A model generated the notes under the pieces. It was not told where the DNA came from and made no database searches. It was given only the letters and a program-made list of their open reading frames with translations. A DNA stretch of 39,634 nt from Planctomycetia bacterium (lineage in GTDB: Bacteria; Planctomycetota; Planctomycetia; Planctomycetales; Planctomycetaceae). The stretch is from contig JAPLNX010000053.1 in the NCBI GenBank assembly GCA_026400935.1, positions 1 through 39,634 of the forward strand, given 5' to 3'. The first letter of the stretch is position 1, and each line of letters opens with the position of its first letter. A program made the position numbers and the translations under genes. Of this stretch, positions 15,498 to 23,888 are shown one piece after another.

Positions 15498-16042
15498 TGG
15501 CGACCGATGAGATGTCCGAACCTGAGTTACTCGTACTGGGCCTCGTGGCTGAGATGCCGCGGCATGGCTATCAGTTGGCTCAAGAGATCGAGCAACGCGG
15601 CATGCGGGAATGGACTCCGATTGGCTTCTCATCGATTTATTTTCTGTTGAGCAAGCTGGAGTCGAAACGTCTGGTCCGATCGAAAGAGCCCGCTGGAGAG
15701 AAAGCAAAGAAGGTTTTCACCATCACGAAGGCCGGGCGCAAGGCGCTGGTCCAGCAGACTCTCTCCTCATTGAGCACGGTCCGATCCGTCTATTCGTCCG
15801 CGTTGTTGGGCATGCTGCATTGGCCCGTTCTGGAGAAGGACGATGCGCTTCAGGCATTGCAGTCGCGGCGTGAGGCGATCGCGGCGGAGATGACTCGCCT
15901 GCGTGACGTGCAGCTTGAACGACAGCCGCTGCCGGATTTCGTGGAGTCGTTGTTTGACTTCGCTCTCGGTCAGCTCAAGGCGGAAGAGGAATGGATCGTA
16001 CGGACGCTGGACTACATGAAAACCAAACCCTGGCTGGAGTGA
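15497..16042 (+). CDS. PadR-family transcriptional regulator
   Basis: A 181-residue regulator. The winged helix is clear: LLVLGLVAEMPRHGYQLAQE, then SSIYFLLSKLESKRLVRSKE and the wing KKVFTITKAGRKAL (residues about 10-85). The remaining 95 residues form the helical C-terminal domain used for dimerisation in the longer PadR subfamily. It heads a three-gene plus-strand operon: 10 bases to the GyrI-like gene, which overlaps the esterase gene by four bases. A dyad overlapping its start codon is probably its own operator. The operon content suggests response to a small hydrophobic compound, by inference. Confidence 0.92.
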   Translation: MATDEMSEPELLVLGLVAEMPRHGYQLAQEIEQRGMREWTPIGFSSIYFLLSKLESKRLVRSKEPAGEKAKKVFTITKAGRKALVQQTLSSLSTVRSVYSSALLGMLHWPVLEKDDALQALQSRREAIAAEMTRLRDVQLERQPLPDFVESLFDFALGQLKAEEEWIVRTLDYMKTKPWLE

Positions 16043-16052
16043 GGAAGACGCG

Positions 16053-16730
16053 ATGGGCGCATTGGACTCGAAAGAAAAAATCAAGGAGCTGTATCAGCCG
16101 TCAGCCGCAGACTTCTCGATGGTGGACGTGCCGGATTTGCAGTTCGTCATGATCGACGGAGAGGGCGACCCCGGCGGCGAACTCTTTCAGCACCTGACCC
16201 GCTGGATCTTTGCCGTCGTCCATCCGATCCGGCTCATTGCCAGAAAACGTATGGGCAAAGACTTTGTCGAGCCGCCGCTGGAATGCCTCTGGTGGTCGGA
16301 CGACATGAATGACTTCATCGCCGGGAAGAAAGACAAATGGAAATGGCGGCTGATGATCGTCACGGCGGACTGGCTGGAAGAGGAGATGTTCGAGCAAGCC
16401 GTCAATGAAGCGAGCAAGAAGTTGGGCGAGGTTCCCCGCACTCTGAGGCTAGAGCGATTCGCGGAAGGCAAGAGCGTTCAGATCATGCATGTCGGGCCTC
16501 CCGGCAGTCAGGCGACTCCGATAGGGCGACTGCACGAGGAATTCCTGCCGACGAACAATCTGATTCCCAACGGGTATCACCACGAGATCTATCTCAATGA
16601 TGCTCGACGAGTTGCTCCGGAGAAGCTCAGGACCGTGTTGCGTCAGCCGGTTCGTTCGTGTGTTCCCGCAGTCGTGAAACGTCGACGTTCTTCGACTGCT
16701 GCGTCAAAGAAGAGCAAGGCTTCAAAATGA
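16053..16730 (+). CDS. GyrI-like small-molecule-binding domain protein
   Basis: A 225-residue cytoplasmic protein. The family pattern is seen from the start: KIKELYQPSAADFSMVDVPD, FVMIDGEGDPGG, then LECLWWSDDMNDF and KWKWRLMIVTADWL, and at the C-terminal side QIMHVGPPGSQATPIGRLHE, LIPNGYHHEIYLNDARR. GyrI-like (SHV-fold) domains bind hydrophobic drugs and are often partners or effectors of regulators. The last 20 residues are rich in Arg, Lys and Ser and extend past the domain. It is the middle gene of the PadR operon; its stop overlaps the esterase start as ATGA. Confidence 0.88.
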   Translation: MGALDSKEKIKELYQPSAADFSMVDVPDLQFVMIDGEGDPGGELFQHLTRWIFAVVHPIRLIARKRMGKDFVEPPLECLWWSDDMNDFIAGKKDKWKWRLMIVTADWLEEEMFEQAVNEASKKLGEVPRTLRLERFAEGKSVQIMHVGPPGSQATPIGRLHEEFLPTNNLIPNGYHHEIYLNDARRVAPEKLRTVLRQPVRSCVPAVVKRRRSSTAASKKSKASK

Positions 16731-17860
16731 CAACGCCCCGTCGCAAAGGGAGACGTCGCTTGGTCCAGGTTCTTCTCGCACTGCTTTCGGTCGCGGTTGT
16801 CCTGTTCGCCGTTGCCTGGCTCATTTCGGCGACCAGCCTGACCGGTGCTGATCACAGCCGATACGACCAGCCTCGCCCTGCTTCAACAGCAACGAGCAGT
16901 ACCGAAAGCAAAGATCATGCAGCAGCTTCTGAAGCCATTGCGAAGGGCTGGGCAGAACCGCCGTCGGCAAAGGGCAAGGACATGTTGCAACTCATGCGAG
17001 ACGCGCTGAACGAGCGAGGCGCGTCGGCGAAAATTCGTGCCGATGTGCGTGAGGTGGACGCTAACGGACTCAAAGCCGAATGGGTGCTGGCCCCAAACGC
17101 CAAGCCATCGCGACGACTCCTCTACATTCACGGTGGAGGGTACGTCATGGGTAGTCCTCGGAGTCATCGCCCGGTGACGAGTCGGCTCTCGGAAGTTTCC
17201 GGCTCAATTGTGTTGGCGATCGACTACCGTCTCATGCCGGAGAATTCGCGCATGGCGGGTATTGAAGATTGCCGGCTGGCTTACGACTGGCTTCTGGCGA
17301 ACGGGCCAGATGGCTCCCTCGCAGCCGAGACCCTCATTGTCGCTGGAGATTCATCTGGCGGTAATTTTGCGTTGACGACAGTGGCGTGGGCACGCGACAC
17401 AACACGGCGTCTGCCCGATGCCGTCGTGGCATTGTGCCCGCAAACGGATGTGACACTCAGCAGCCCAAGCCTGGTGAAAAACGCTGCAACCGATGTCATG
17501 CAAGGCAAGTCCTTCGGTCCGGTCGTCACAGCTCCGAAAGTGTTTTCGATGTGGGGCACTTTTCTCATGCACAAACTCAATCCGAGCAGTCCGTTGATGT
17601 CCCCGTTATTGGGAGACCTTTCACAACTGCCCCCGACTCTGCTGCAAGCATCCGAGTCCGAGATGTTCCTGGACGATGCGATCCGATACGCGAACAAGGC
17701 GAATGCACAGGGCTCGATCGCCGAGGTGCAAACATGGCCGAAGACCATGCACGTCTGGCATGCGTTCGATGTTCCGGAAGCCGATGAGGCATTCGAGAGA
17801 ATCAGGGAATTCATCGAGAAGCATGTCCCGAGCGGCAATCTTCCGTCGAACCACCTTTAG
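16727..17860 (+). CDS. Membrane-anchored alpha/beta hydrolase, hormone-sensitive-lipase family esterase
   Basis: A 377-residue esterase. A Lys/Arg-rich start (MTTPRRKGRRR) and a hydrophobic helix at 12-35 form an N-terminal anchor or uncleaved signal. The catalytic region has the HSL-family oxyanion motif HGGG at 135-138, DYRLMPE, the nucleophile elbow GDSSG with S209, the acid D316 in SEMFLDDA and the base H345 in HVWHAF. The start at 16727 is fixed by the ATGA overlap with the GyrI-like gene and AAGG upstream; the frame is open further left only as overlap with that gene. As last gene of the PadR operon it may degrade the ester-type inducer, an inference. Confidence 0.9.
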   Translation: MTTPRRKGRRRLVQVLLALLSVAVVLFAVAWLISATSLTGADHSRYDQPRPASTATSSTESKDHAAASEAIAKGWAEPPSAKGKDMLQLMRDALNERGASAKIRADVREVDANGLKAEWVLAPNAKPSRRLLYIHGGGYVMGSPRSHRPVTSRLSEVSGSIVLAIDYRLMPENSRMAGIEDCRLAYDWLLANGPDGSLAAETLIVAGDSSGGNFALTTVAWARDTTRRLPDAVVALCPQTDVTLSSPSLVKNAATDVMQGKSFGPVVTAPKVFSMWGTFLMHKLNPSSPLMSPLLGDLSQLPPTLLQASESEMFLDDAIRYANKANAQGSIAEVQTWPKTMHVWHAFDVPEADEAFERIREFIEKHVPSGNLPSNHL

Positions 17861-17867
17861 TCGAACC

Positions 17868-19235
17868 TCATTGAGACAACTTACCGAGCGTTAGCCAGCC
17901 GGGTGCGTGCTGGTCCTGCGTCTGATTGGCGAAGCGCAGGGGCTTGCCGTTGGCGAGGGGATTGATGACTCGCAGCGCGATGAAGCGGTCTTGGGGCTGA
18001 ACTCCTGCAGGAATCTCCAGCGATGCGGTCCACCCCCGTTTGTCGTCGCCGGGGAGCAGTCCCGTCAGCTTCCATGCGACGGGGCAGCGGTGAAGGACTT
18101 CGCCCTTTGCGTCGAGCAAGCCGAGTTCGAGATTCCAATCGCGATAGAACGGCGCGATGCCCTGATTGATGACTTCGCAGCGGACCTCAAGTTTGTCGGC
18201 AGCTTTCAGAGTCGCGGACTTCACATGGAAGTCGTATCCCATGCGGCGGACCTGCTCGATGGCTCGGTCGTAGCGATCCTTCGACGCCTTCTTTTCAAAC
18301 ATCCCCGAGTCCATCAGCCACGTCGCGTGCGTCTCATCGATACACCGTTTGAAGTTCTGAGCCTGCTTCACCGTGACCACTTTGTCGAAGATTTTGCCCC
18401 AAACTTCAGGACGGATTTCTCCGCCGATGGGCTGAGTCTTCCACTTGGTCATCGCTGCGGGACCAGCCGACTTGAGGGCCGGGACGAAGAACCAATTGTC
18501 CGTCTTCTTGCCCGTGTCCAGCGTCGCCCAAGCGAACGAGTCGTCGTGATAGCCGAACGGACGGCTCGCGTTGTCAGCCTGATCCCAGTGGTCCTTGCCT
18601 GCCGGATATCGCAGCAGCACTGGCGTCTTGCGAAACGTCTTCTCGTAAGCGTCGAGCACAATCGCCTGCGTCTCCTTCGACGCCCAGAGATCATCGCGCG
18701 GGTATGTGTGCCACTCGCCCCACGTCCCCAGCAGGCCGGCATGGATGTAGGCGATGCGCGGATCGTCGTCGTACTTGGCACCCAATGCCGCGATGAACTT
18801 GACCAATGCCTCGCACAACAACGGCGATTGGTAATCGGGAGTCCGAACCTTCGCCGGCGGAAACGGTGCGGTGTTCGTGTTGACGTACTCATGCACCTTC
18901 AGTCCCGCTCGCTCCAAAAACGGCGGAATCCCCTCGGTCTTGTCCGGGTATTCGAGGAACACGCGAAACACCGTCTGATTGCCGCGCGAAGCGACTCGAT
19001 TCAAGAGCTTCTCCAATGCGTCCCACTGAAACTCGTCCATCCCCTGCATGAGATCGCTCAGCGGCAAATAGCTGAACTCCATGCTGTGCGGAAACCGGTC
19101 GCGATGCGGATCGGCATACGGCACCAGCCCCTTCAGCGGGTTATCGACAGGGCTGGGCGCGACGAGAAGTTCCTCGGCATACAATGCCGTCTGACACGAC
19201 AAGAAAGCGAACAGGATCAGGCAGCGAAATTGCAT
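17868..19235 (-). CDS. Secreted DUF4832-type glycosidase-like protein
   Basis: A 455-residue exported protein. The signal peptide is MQFRCLILFAFLSCQTALYA. NPLKGLVPYADP, then a TIM-barrel-like order of segments (FRVFLEYPDK, RIAYIHAGLLGTWGEWHTYP, VLLRYPAG) and a beta-rich C-terminal part (RCEVINQGIAPFYRDWNLEL) match the DUF4832 architecture. The GTWGEWHT segment, with an acidic residue in a glycosidase-like position, supports a GH-A-like barrel; the activity is unknown. ATG 19235 has GAAGAG 9 bases upstream and opens the signal peptide; GTG 19244 is the alternative. The gene converges on the esterase gene, leaving only 7 bases between the two stops. Confidence 0.8.
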   Translation of the reverse strand: MQFRCLILFAFLSCQTALYAEELLVAPSPVDNPLKGLVPYADPHRDRFPHSMEFSYLPLSDLMQGMDEFQWDALEKLLNRVASRGNQTVFRVFLEYPDKTEGIPPFLERAGLKVHEYVNTNTAPFPPAKVRTPDYQSPLLCEALVKFIAALGAKYDDDPRIAYIHAGLLGTWGEWHTYPRDDLWASKETQAIVLDAYEKTFRKTPVLLRYPAGKDHWDQADNASRPFGYHDDSFAWATLDTGKKTDNWFFVPALKSAGPAAMTKWKTQPIGGEIRPEVWGKIFDKVVTVKQAQNFKRCIDETHATWLMDSGMFEKKASKDRYDRAIEQVRRMGYDFHVKSATLKAADKLEVRCEVINQGIAPFYRDWNLELGLLDAKGEVLHRCPVAWKLTGLLPGDDKRGWTASLEIPAGVQPQDRFIALRVINPLANGKPLRFANQTQDQHAPGWLTLGKLSQ

Positions 19236-19324
19236 GGCGCACACTCTTCATTGACCTTCTTTAGAGAACTTTCTAGACGCCAAGTTGTCACCGTGAGCAA
19301 TCGCTCCGGCTCTTCAACCTGTCT

Positions 19325-20008
19325 TCAGCCGCCGCCGCGCAGGAACAGTTCGACGATAGCATCGGCGAGTTTCGAAGTCAGGTAGCGTTTCGGGTGGCTC
19401 ATGCGGGCAAAGAGGTTGATGGGCTGATCCATCAGGTTACAGAACGACAGCGCGAGGAACTCGGGGTCGGCGCGTTTGAGTTCGCCGGACTTCATGCCGT
19501 CGCGCATCAGGCGGGTGACGAGAGCGAAGCGCGTTGCCGTCAGCTCATCCAAGAACTCGGCGATCCCTTCGATCGGTGGGCCGAAGTAAGTTTGAAACAT
19601 CAGTCGCGGGATGCGCGGGTCGGCGACGCAGTACTCGAACGAACGACGGACGAGCGTTCGTAGTCGCTCCTCGCAGCCGTCGATCTGTTGCAGCACGGAG
19701 TCGAGTTGCTGATGGCTCTCTTCGTACTTCTGCCGCACGAGCCGCTTGAACAAGTCGGCCTTGTCGTCGCAGTAGTAATACAGCGTCGGCTGAGTCACTC
19801 CCGCCGCGTCGATGATCTGCCGCACGCTCGTCGCCGAGTAACCCTTCTCGGCAAAGATCGTCAGCGCGCAGTCGAGCAGCCGCGCTTCGGTGCTGCTCGA
19901 ACCTTCGACCGAAGCTGTGGCGACACGCGGCTCGCGTGTCTTTGATTTCGTTGCTGACCGAACCGATGCCTTCGCACGCGAGCCGCGTGCGCCACGAATC
20001 TGCGCCAT
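19325..20008 (-). CDS. TetR-family transcriptional regulator with repeat-derived N-terminus
   Basis: A 227-residue repressor-type protein. The HTH lies at about residues 42-88 (ARLLDCALTIFAEKGYSATS, VRQIIDAAGVTQPTLYYYC, DKADLFKRLV), followed by the helical ligand domain (FEYCVADPRIPRLMFQTYFG). The first 40 residues are Arg/Ala/Ser-rich and are largely encoded by a palindromic element (19917-19995). ATG 20008 is favoured: GGAGG is seven bases away, and the ATG overlaps the TGA of the upstream monooxygenase gene (TGATG), so the two are translationally coupled. A 20-bp palindrome before that operon (22096-22115) is a probable binding site, implying autoregulation. Confidence 0.93.
   Translation of the reverse strand: MAQIRGARGSRAKASVRSATKSKTREPRVATASVEGSSSTEARLLDCALTIFAEKGYSATSVRQIIDAAGVTQPTLYYYCDDKADLFKRLVRQKYEESHQQLDSVLQQIDGCEERLRTLVRRSFEYCVADPRIPRLMFQTYFGPPIEGIAEFLDELTATRFALVTRLMRDGMKSGELKRADPEFLALSFCNLMDQPINLFARMSHPKRYLTSKLADAIVELFLRGGG
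19917..19995. repeat. Palindromic element encoding the TetR N-terminal extension
   Basis: Arms 19917-19940 and 19974-19995 are near-perfect reverse complements (one extra base). Each arm holds its own palindrome: ACACGCG-GCT-CGCGTGT on the left and GCACGCG-AGC-CGCGTGC on the right. The element starts five codons after the TetR start and stays in frame for about 27 residues (RGARGSRAK... to TREPRVATA). Confidence 0.85.
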
Positions 20009-22032
20009 CACTTCACCTCCGCTCTGCGAGTCTGCTTCAGGTCGTGACCGAGGTTGTCGAAGATCGTGTGAATCAGGTCTTCGGTGTTGTCGGCGGTCAG
20101 CAGGAAGAAGCAGAAGAGCATCTCGTCCGTTGTCTCATCGCCCCACGTGACTCGCTTGGGTGGCGACGACGGATTCGAAGGATTGTCCGCCGAGTTATCG
20201 AACACCGCTTCGACATCCAGCCGCGTACCGGCCGGGAGCTTCATCGGTCGCTCGAAGTAATACTCGTCCTGCCAGTTGTAGTTCCAATGGGGGATCGAGA
20301 TGAGCGTTGTGTGTGGCGCGTGCGCCAATGGCAACGTCGCGGTCACCTTCATCGACCGACCGAGCAGGTGCATGTGTGGCACGACTCCGACGAGAATCGC
20401 ATCGCGCGGCAGGACGTAGCTGGTCGAGCGGCGATAGTTCTTCTCGCCCGCGGGGATGTCCATTTCATAGTTCGCCATCCAAATGCTGCCGACGAGCTTC
20501 GCCGGTCGCTTAAGCAGTTCAGCAACGGGTCGCTTCACGAAGTAGATGCCGATCTCCGACTGATCAACTTCGACCTTGCCGGTCGGGTGATAGTGGACCT
20601 GCACGACGAGATCACTCCCCTTCTTGAGATACCGCCCCATCTCGTTGGGCAAGCGCCGCGCGGTGTTGCCGACCGACCATCCGCCGAGTGCTCCGCTGGG
20701 CAGAAAGCCCGGCCCGCCGAAGTTGCCATAACCCGGCTCGGGCGTCGCAGCATCGAGCTTCCGAGCCTGCCCCTTGTCGTCGAGAAACAAGACCGCGTGA
20801 TGCACGACGCGCTTGTTGCCCGGATGAAACTCAATCGCCGCGACGAGCTTGTCTTCAGCGATGTCGATCGGAATCACAAAGTTCTGCAACAGGTCCGCAC
20901 CGTCCGCTCGCACCGTGAACGGCTCGCGCATCTTCACAACGAGGTCCGGCTCACCGAGCTGCCAGCCTTCGGCGAACTTCGGCGCGGGAGGCAAGTCGGC
21001 TTCGTTCCCTTTCGAGCGACCGGTCTTGGCCCATGACTTGAAGATCGCCAACTCGCGATCGGCCAGCCAACGCTCACCGACGAACGTCGGTGATAGTCGT
21101 GGTTCGCTTTTCGAACCAACGCCGTGCCTCTGCAATTGCTGGCCATCAACACTCAGCCCCTCACTCAAAACATCCTCCGAAGAACGTTGGATCGCGGAGC
21201 GATCCACGACGATCGGCATCCACGGCGGCATGATCCGCCGCTGAGTCACCTCCACAATCTGAGCCGCATGCTTCGCGACCTCTTCGTAGTTCATCAACGA
21301 AAACGGAGCGACCTGACCGGGCCGATGACAGTTCATGCAACGCGACTGCACGACCGGCGCGACATCGCGGCAATAAGTCACCTTCGCCGCGGCATCACCG
21401 ACCGGCGGTTTCTCGAAGTGGCACCCAACCGGATCAGTGCGTTCGACCGCCAACGGCTTCCCCTTCATCGCGGCTTGAATGGCATCAGCGAGAAAGTGCG
21501 ATTCGGCCTTCGGTCTCCGCCGTCCCAGCGCCTCCCATGCGTTGTCGATCGCCCCGCGATAAGTCAGCCGCCCGTTGCGATCGAACACAAACGCCTCGGG
21601 CACATGCGTCGGCTTTAGCTCATCGGCCAGCAACCCCGACGCATCGAACAACACCGGAAAGCCCGCCTTGAACTCATCGAAATGATTCGCCGCCACCTCG
21701 CGAGTCACCGTCGCATCCGAAACGACCCCAAACAACTCGACCCCGGCATCCGCCGCGCCACTGACGCGCGAATGCAGTTGATTCAATGTCGGCGTGTAAC
21801 CATTCGCAACCGGACACTCCGTCGAAAGAAACACAAACACGCGCACGCGACCTAAATCATTCTGCCCCAACTCGTGCGAGGCCCCCTTCAGATCGAGTAA
21901 CGAAAACGTCACCCTCGGTGCAGCGTCATCCGCTTGCCGCACAATTTGCTCCGGCGACTGCGACCAAACCCAACCACAGATCCCACACACCAAGCCCGCG
22001 GCAACCAGTTCGCTCAGCCATCGACGCTTCAT
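20008..22032 (-). CDS. Exported redoxin / cytochrome c / PHM-like copper monooxygenase fusion
   Basis: A 674-residue exported protein with three parts. (1) Residues 38-190: AhpC/TSA-type redoxin with a single active-site Cys in STECPVAN (C73). (2) Residues 218-340: a planctomycete-type cytochrome c segment with one haem motif CMNCH (C232, C235, H236) and the conserved MPPWMP. (3) Residues 355-650: copper type II monooxygenase like PHM/DBH, with the HH pair at 411-412 (VVHHAVLF), QVHYH at 478-482 (H480), HMH at 553-555 (PHMHLLG) and the Met ligand candidate M638 (DEMLF). All six copper ligands known for PHM have a counterpart. About 38 residues (277-316) look inserted between MPPWMP and the GERWLADREL helix. 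AGAGGA precedes the ATG. Substrate unknown; electrons could pass from haem to copper. Confidence 0.87.
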   Translation of the reverse strand: MKRRWLSELVAAGLVCGICGWVWSQSPEQIVRQADDAAPRVTFSLLDLKGASHELGQNDLGRVRVFVFLSTECPVANGYTPTLNQLHSRVSGAADAGVELFGVVSDATVTREVAANHFDEFKAGFPVLFDASGLLADELKPTHVPEAFVFDRNGRLTYRGAIDNAWEALGRRRPKAESHFLADAIQAAMKGKPLAVERTDPVGCHFEKPPVGDAAAKVTYCRDVAPVVQSRCMNCHRPGQVAPFSLMNYEEVAKHAAQIVEVTQRRIMPPWMPIVVDRSAIQRSSEDVLSEGLSVDGQQLQRHGVGSKSEPRLSPTFVGERWLADRELAIFKSWAKTGRSKGNEADLPPAPKFAEGWQLGEPDLVVKMREPFTVRADGADLLQNFVIPIDIAEDKLVAAIEFHPGNKRVVHHAVLFLDDKGQARKLDAATPEPGYGNFGGPGFLPSGALGGWSVGNTARRLPNEMGRYLKKGSDLVVQVHYHPTGKVEVDQSEIGIYFVKRPVAELLKRPAKLVGSIWMANYEMDIPAGEKNYRRSTSYVLPRDAILVGVVPHMHLLGRSMKVTATLPLAHAPHTTLISIPHWNYNWQDEYYFERPMKLPAGTRLDVEAVFDNSADNPSNPSSPPKRVTWGDETTDEMLFCFFLLTADNTEDLIHTIFDNLGHDLKQTRRAEVK

Positions 22033-22095
22033 TAAATATTCCTCTCAAAGCCCAATCTGGATTGATCTGCTGAATTCAACTCACCCAGCATTACC

Positions 22096-22115
22096 AACCT
22101 AACGACCGTTAGGTT
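22096..22115. promoter_or_regulatory. 20-bp palindrome, probable TetR operator
   Basis: AACCTAACG-AC-CGTTAGGTT has nine-base perfect arms and lies 64-83 bases upstream of the monooxygenase start, the first gene of the operon that ends with a TetR gene. The core CTAACGxxCGTTAG is the type of symmetric site bound by many TetR repressors. Size, symmetry and position all fit an autoregulated operon. Confidence 0.7.
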
Positions 22116-22152
22116 TCACGGCCATTGGAGAAATCCTTGTGAGAAACTAGAG

Positions 22153-22174
22153 AGGCGGGCGAGAGCACCCGCCT
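22153..22174 (-). terminator. Hairpin downstream of the fused sigma-factor gene
   Basis: AGGCGGG - 8 bases - CCCGCCT, located 18 bases after the stop codon of the sigma gene on the minus strand. The stem is strong but not followed by a T run, so it may end transcription, protect an mRNA end, or be another small palindromic element. Confidence 0.4.
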
Positions 22175-22191
22175 TAAGCCTCAAACAACGA

Positions 22192-23862
22192 CTACTTCGA
22201 GTCGTCGTCCCTCTTGCCGTCATCATCGTCCGGCTCAGAACCGACCGCCTTGATCGCGCGAATCGACAGGCCATCGTCAGCCAGTCGCAGTTTGAGCGAC
22301 GAGCCGCGTTTGAGGTCGGCGAGCTTCGCGGGTTTGCCGTCAAGCGTGATGATCGTCTCGGCGGTGATCGCGAACGATTGTTGGACCGGCTGGCCGTCGT
22401 CGTTGTCTTCGCGACCGAAGACGAGCTTGTTGCCATTGGCATCGACTTCAAGCAGTTCGCCGTCGATTAACGAGTTCTCCGCCGCTTCGGCTTCGATCGC
22501 GTTGACAAGCTTGCCGTCGCGGCCGAACTCCAGAGGCACCCGCATCCCCGGCTTGAGATCGTCGCGCGTCGCAGGGAGTCCGCCGATTCGCAGGATCGCA
22601 TCGGGTGCGAGTTCCACTTCCATCGGTCTGCCGCCGCCGTCCTCGTCCTCGTCGTCGTCACCTTCGACAATCGTGATCTTCCCCGATGCGGCGACCGACT
22701 TGATCGACGCTTCGCGCATCTGACCCTGCACATGAATCTCATTCACCGTGCGATGATCATTGTCGAGTCGCAGCGAGACGAACTGTCCTTCCTTCAAATC
22801 GGCGAGCTGTCCCGCTTCAAACGCCGTCCAGACTTTTGCCTGTCCCGACACGTCGAGGTTCAACAGCGTCCCGAACTCTTCCAGCGAGATCGTCACCGTG
22901 GACGGCTTGCCCGCATTCACCGCGACGACTTTCCCTCGCAAACCCTTCTCAAAGCGAGTCGGTTCATCCTGCAACATGCCATATGCAATCGTTCCCGCCG
23001 TCAGCAGCGAGACCATGCACGCGGCAACCATTTTCAGTTTTTCAAAGCCCATCATTTTCAGAACTCCTTGTGCCAGAGTGACAGCAGCCGGGACACTCCC
23101 CGCCGCCAACTGACCTGTCGCAAATGCTCCGGCCGCATGAGCCGTTGTCGCCACGAGAGCCGTCGATCCCGCCGCCTGAGCCGTTCCCGGCACGAGCCAC
23201 GCCGCGAGCGCGACCGCCGTCAGCGGGACGCCGCGCTTCACAAGCCGAGTCCGCAACTGCTCGCGTCCTCGTTCGAGCCGATCCTTCACAGCCGCCGCAC
23301 TGATGCCGAGTCGTTCTGCCAATTCATCGCGACTCAGCCCTTCGATCTGGCTGAGCAAGATGGCCTCGCGAAACTTCGCCGGCAGCCGCACAAGTTCCTC
23401 ATCGAGAATCTCGGACAGCTCATGTACGGTCGCGTGAGAACTCGGATCGCTCGTCGCGTGAGTCGCCTCACCTTCAGGTCGCGCCTCCGCCGCCTGCTGT
23501 TCCACAACACGCCTCCGCGCCGTCGAACCACGCAGCTTGAGTGACGTTCGTCGCGCGGTGTCATGCAACCAACCAGCGATCGACTCCTGCCAGTTCAACG
23601 ATCCGGCTTTGCGAGCCAAGACCAGAAACGTAGCCTGAAACGCATCTTCGGCATCAGCCGCCTGTCGCAACACTCGCCGACAAACGCCCATTACCAACCC
23701 GGCATGACGCTGAACTAACTCCGCAAACGCAGCCTCATCGCCCGCTAGGAATCGCCGCAGCAATTCTCGATCTGCAACAACCCCACTGGATGTCAAACTG
23801 CAGCGCCCACTCGCACCGCCACTCCAACCGAGCCAGCTTCTCACCAACGACGCACGACTCAT
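22192..23862 (-). CDS. ECF sigma factor fused to a membrane-spanning C-terminal domain
   Basis: A 556-residue protein. Region 2 occupies about 33-105 (LLRRFLAGDEAAFAELVQRH, DAEDAFQATFLVLARKAGSL) and region 4 about 151-208 (LPAKFREAILLSQIEGLSRD, GISAAAVKDRLERGREQL). After it come an Ala-rich stretch (212-270), a transmembrane helix (277-297, KMVAACMVSLLTAGTIAYGM) and a 255-residue domain with repeated beta-type segments (GKVVAVNAGKPSTVTISLEE, DGELLEVDANGNKLVFGR) and acidic low-complexity runs (EGDDDEDEDGGG, EPDDDDGKRDDDSK). Fusion of an ECF factor to a C-terminal transmembrane domain is known in planctomycetes and actinobacteria and suggests direct control of the sigma factor by an envelope signal. 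A 59-bp repeat lies 27-85 bases upstream. Confidence 0.87.
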   Translation of the reverse strand: MSRASLVRSWLGWSGGASGRCSLTSSGVVADRELLRRFLAGDEAAFAELVQRHAGLVMGVCRRVLRQAADAEDAFQATFLVLARKAGSLNWQESIAGWLHDTARRTSLKLRGSTARRRVVEQQAAEARPEGEATHATSDPSSHATVHELSEILDEELVRLPAKFREAILLSQIEGLSRDELAERLGISAAAVKDRLERGREQLRTRLVKRGVPLTAVALAAWLVPGTAQAAGSTALVATTAHAAGAFATGQLAAGSVPAAVTLAQGVLKMMGFEKLKMVAACMVSLLTAGTIAYGMLQDEPTRFEKGLRGKVVAVNAGKPSTVTISLEEFGTLLNLDVSGQAKVWTAFEAGQLADLKEGQFVSLRLDNDHRTVNEIHVQGQMREASIKSVAASGKITIVEGDDDEDEDGGGRPMEVELAPDAILRIGGLPATRDDLKPGMRVPLEFGRDGKLVNAIEAEAAENSLIDGELLEVDANGNKLVFGREDNDDGQPVQQSFAITAETIITLDGKPAKLADLKRGSSLKLRLADDGLSIRAIKAVGSEPDDDDGKRDDDSK

Positions 23863-23888
23863 GGCAGATCTCGTTCTCTGGAGTTTCT

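Noticed and set aside
17907-19385. Long forward frame of 492 codons
   Set aside because: It lies antisense to the well-supported DUF4832 gene; long shadows are expected in GC-rich codon use, and its composition is Arg/Leu-heavy without motifs.
22153-22174. Firm rho-independent terminator after the fused sigma gene
   Set aside because: The stem is strong but no T run follows, so it is listed only at low confidence.
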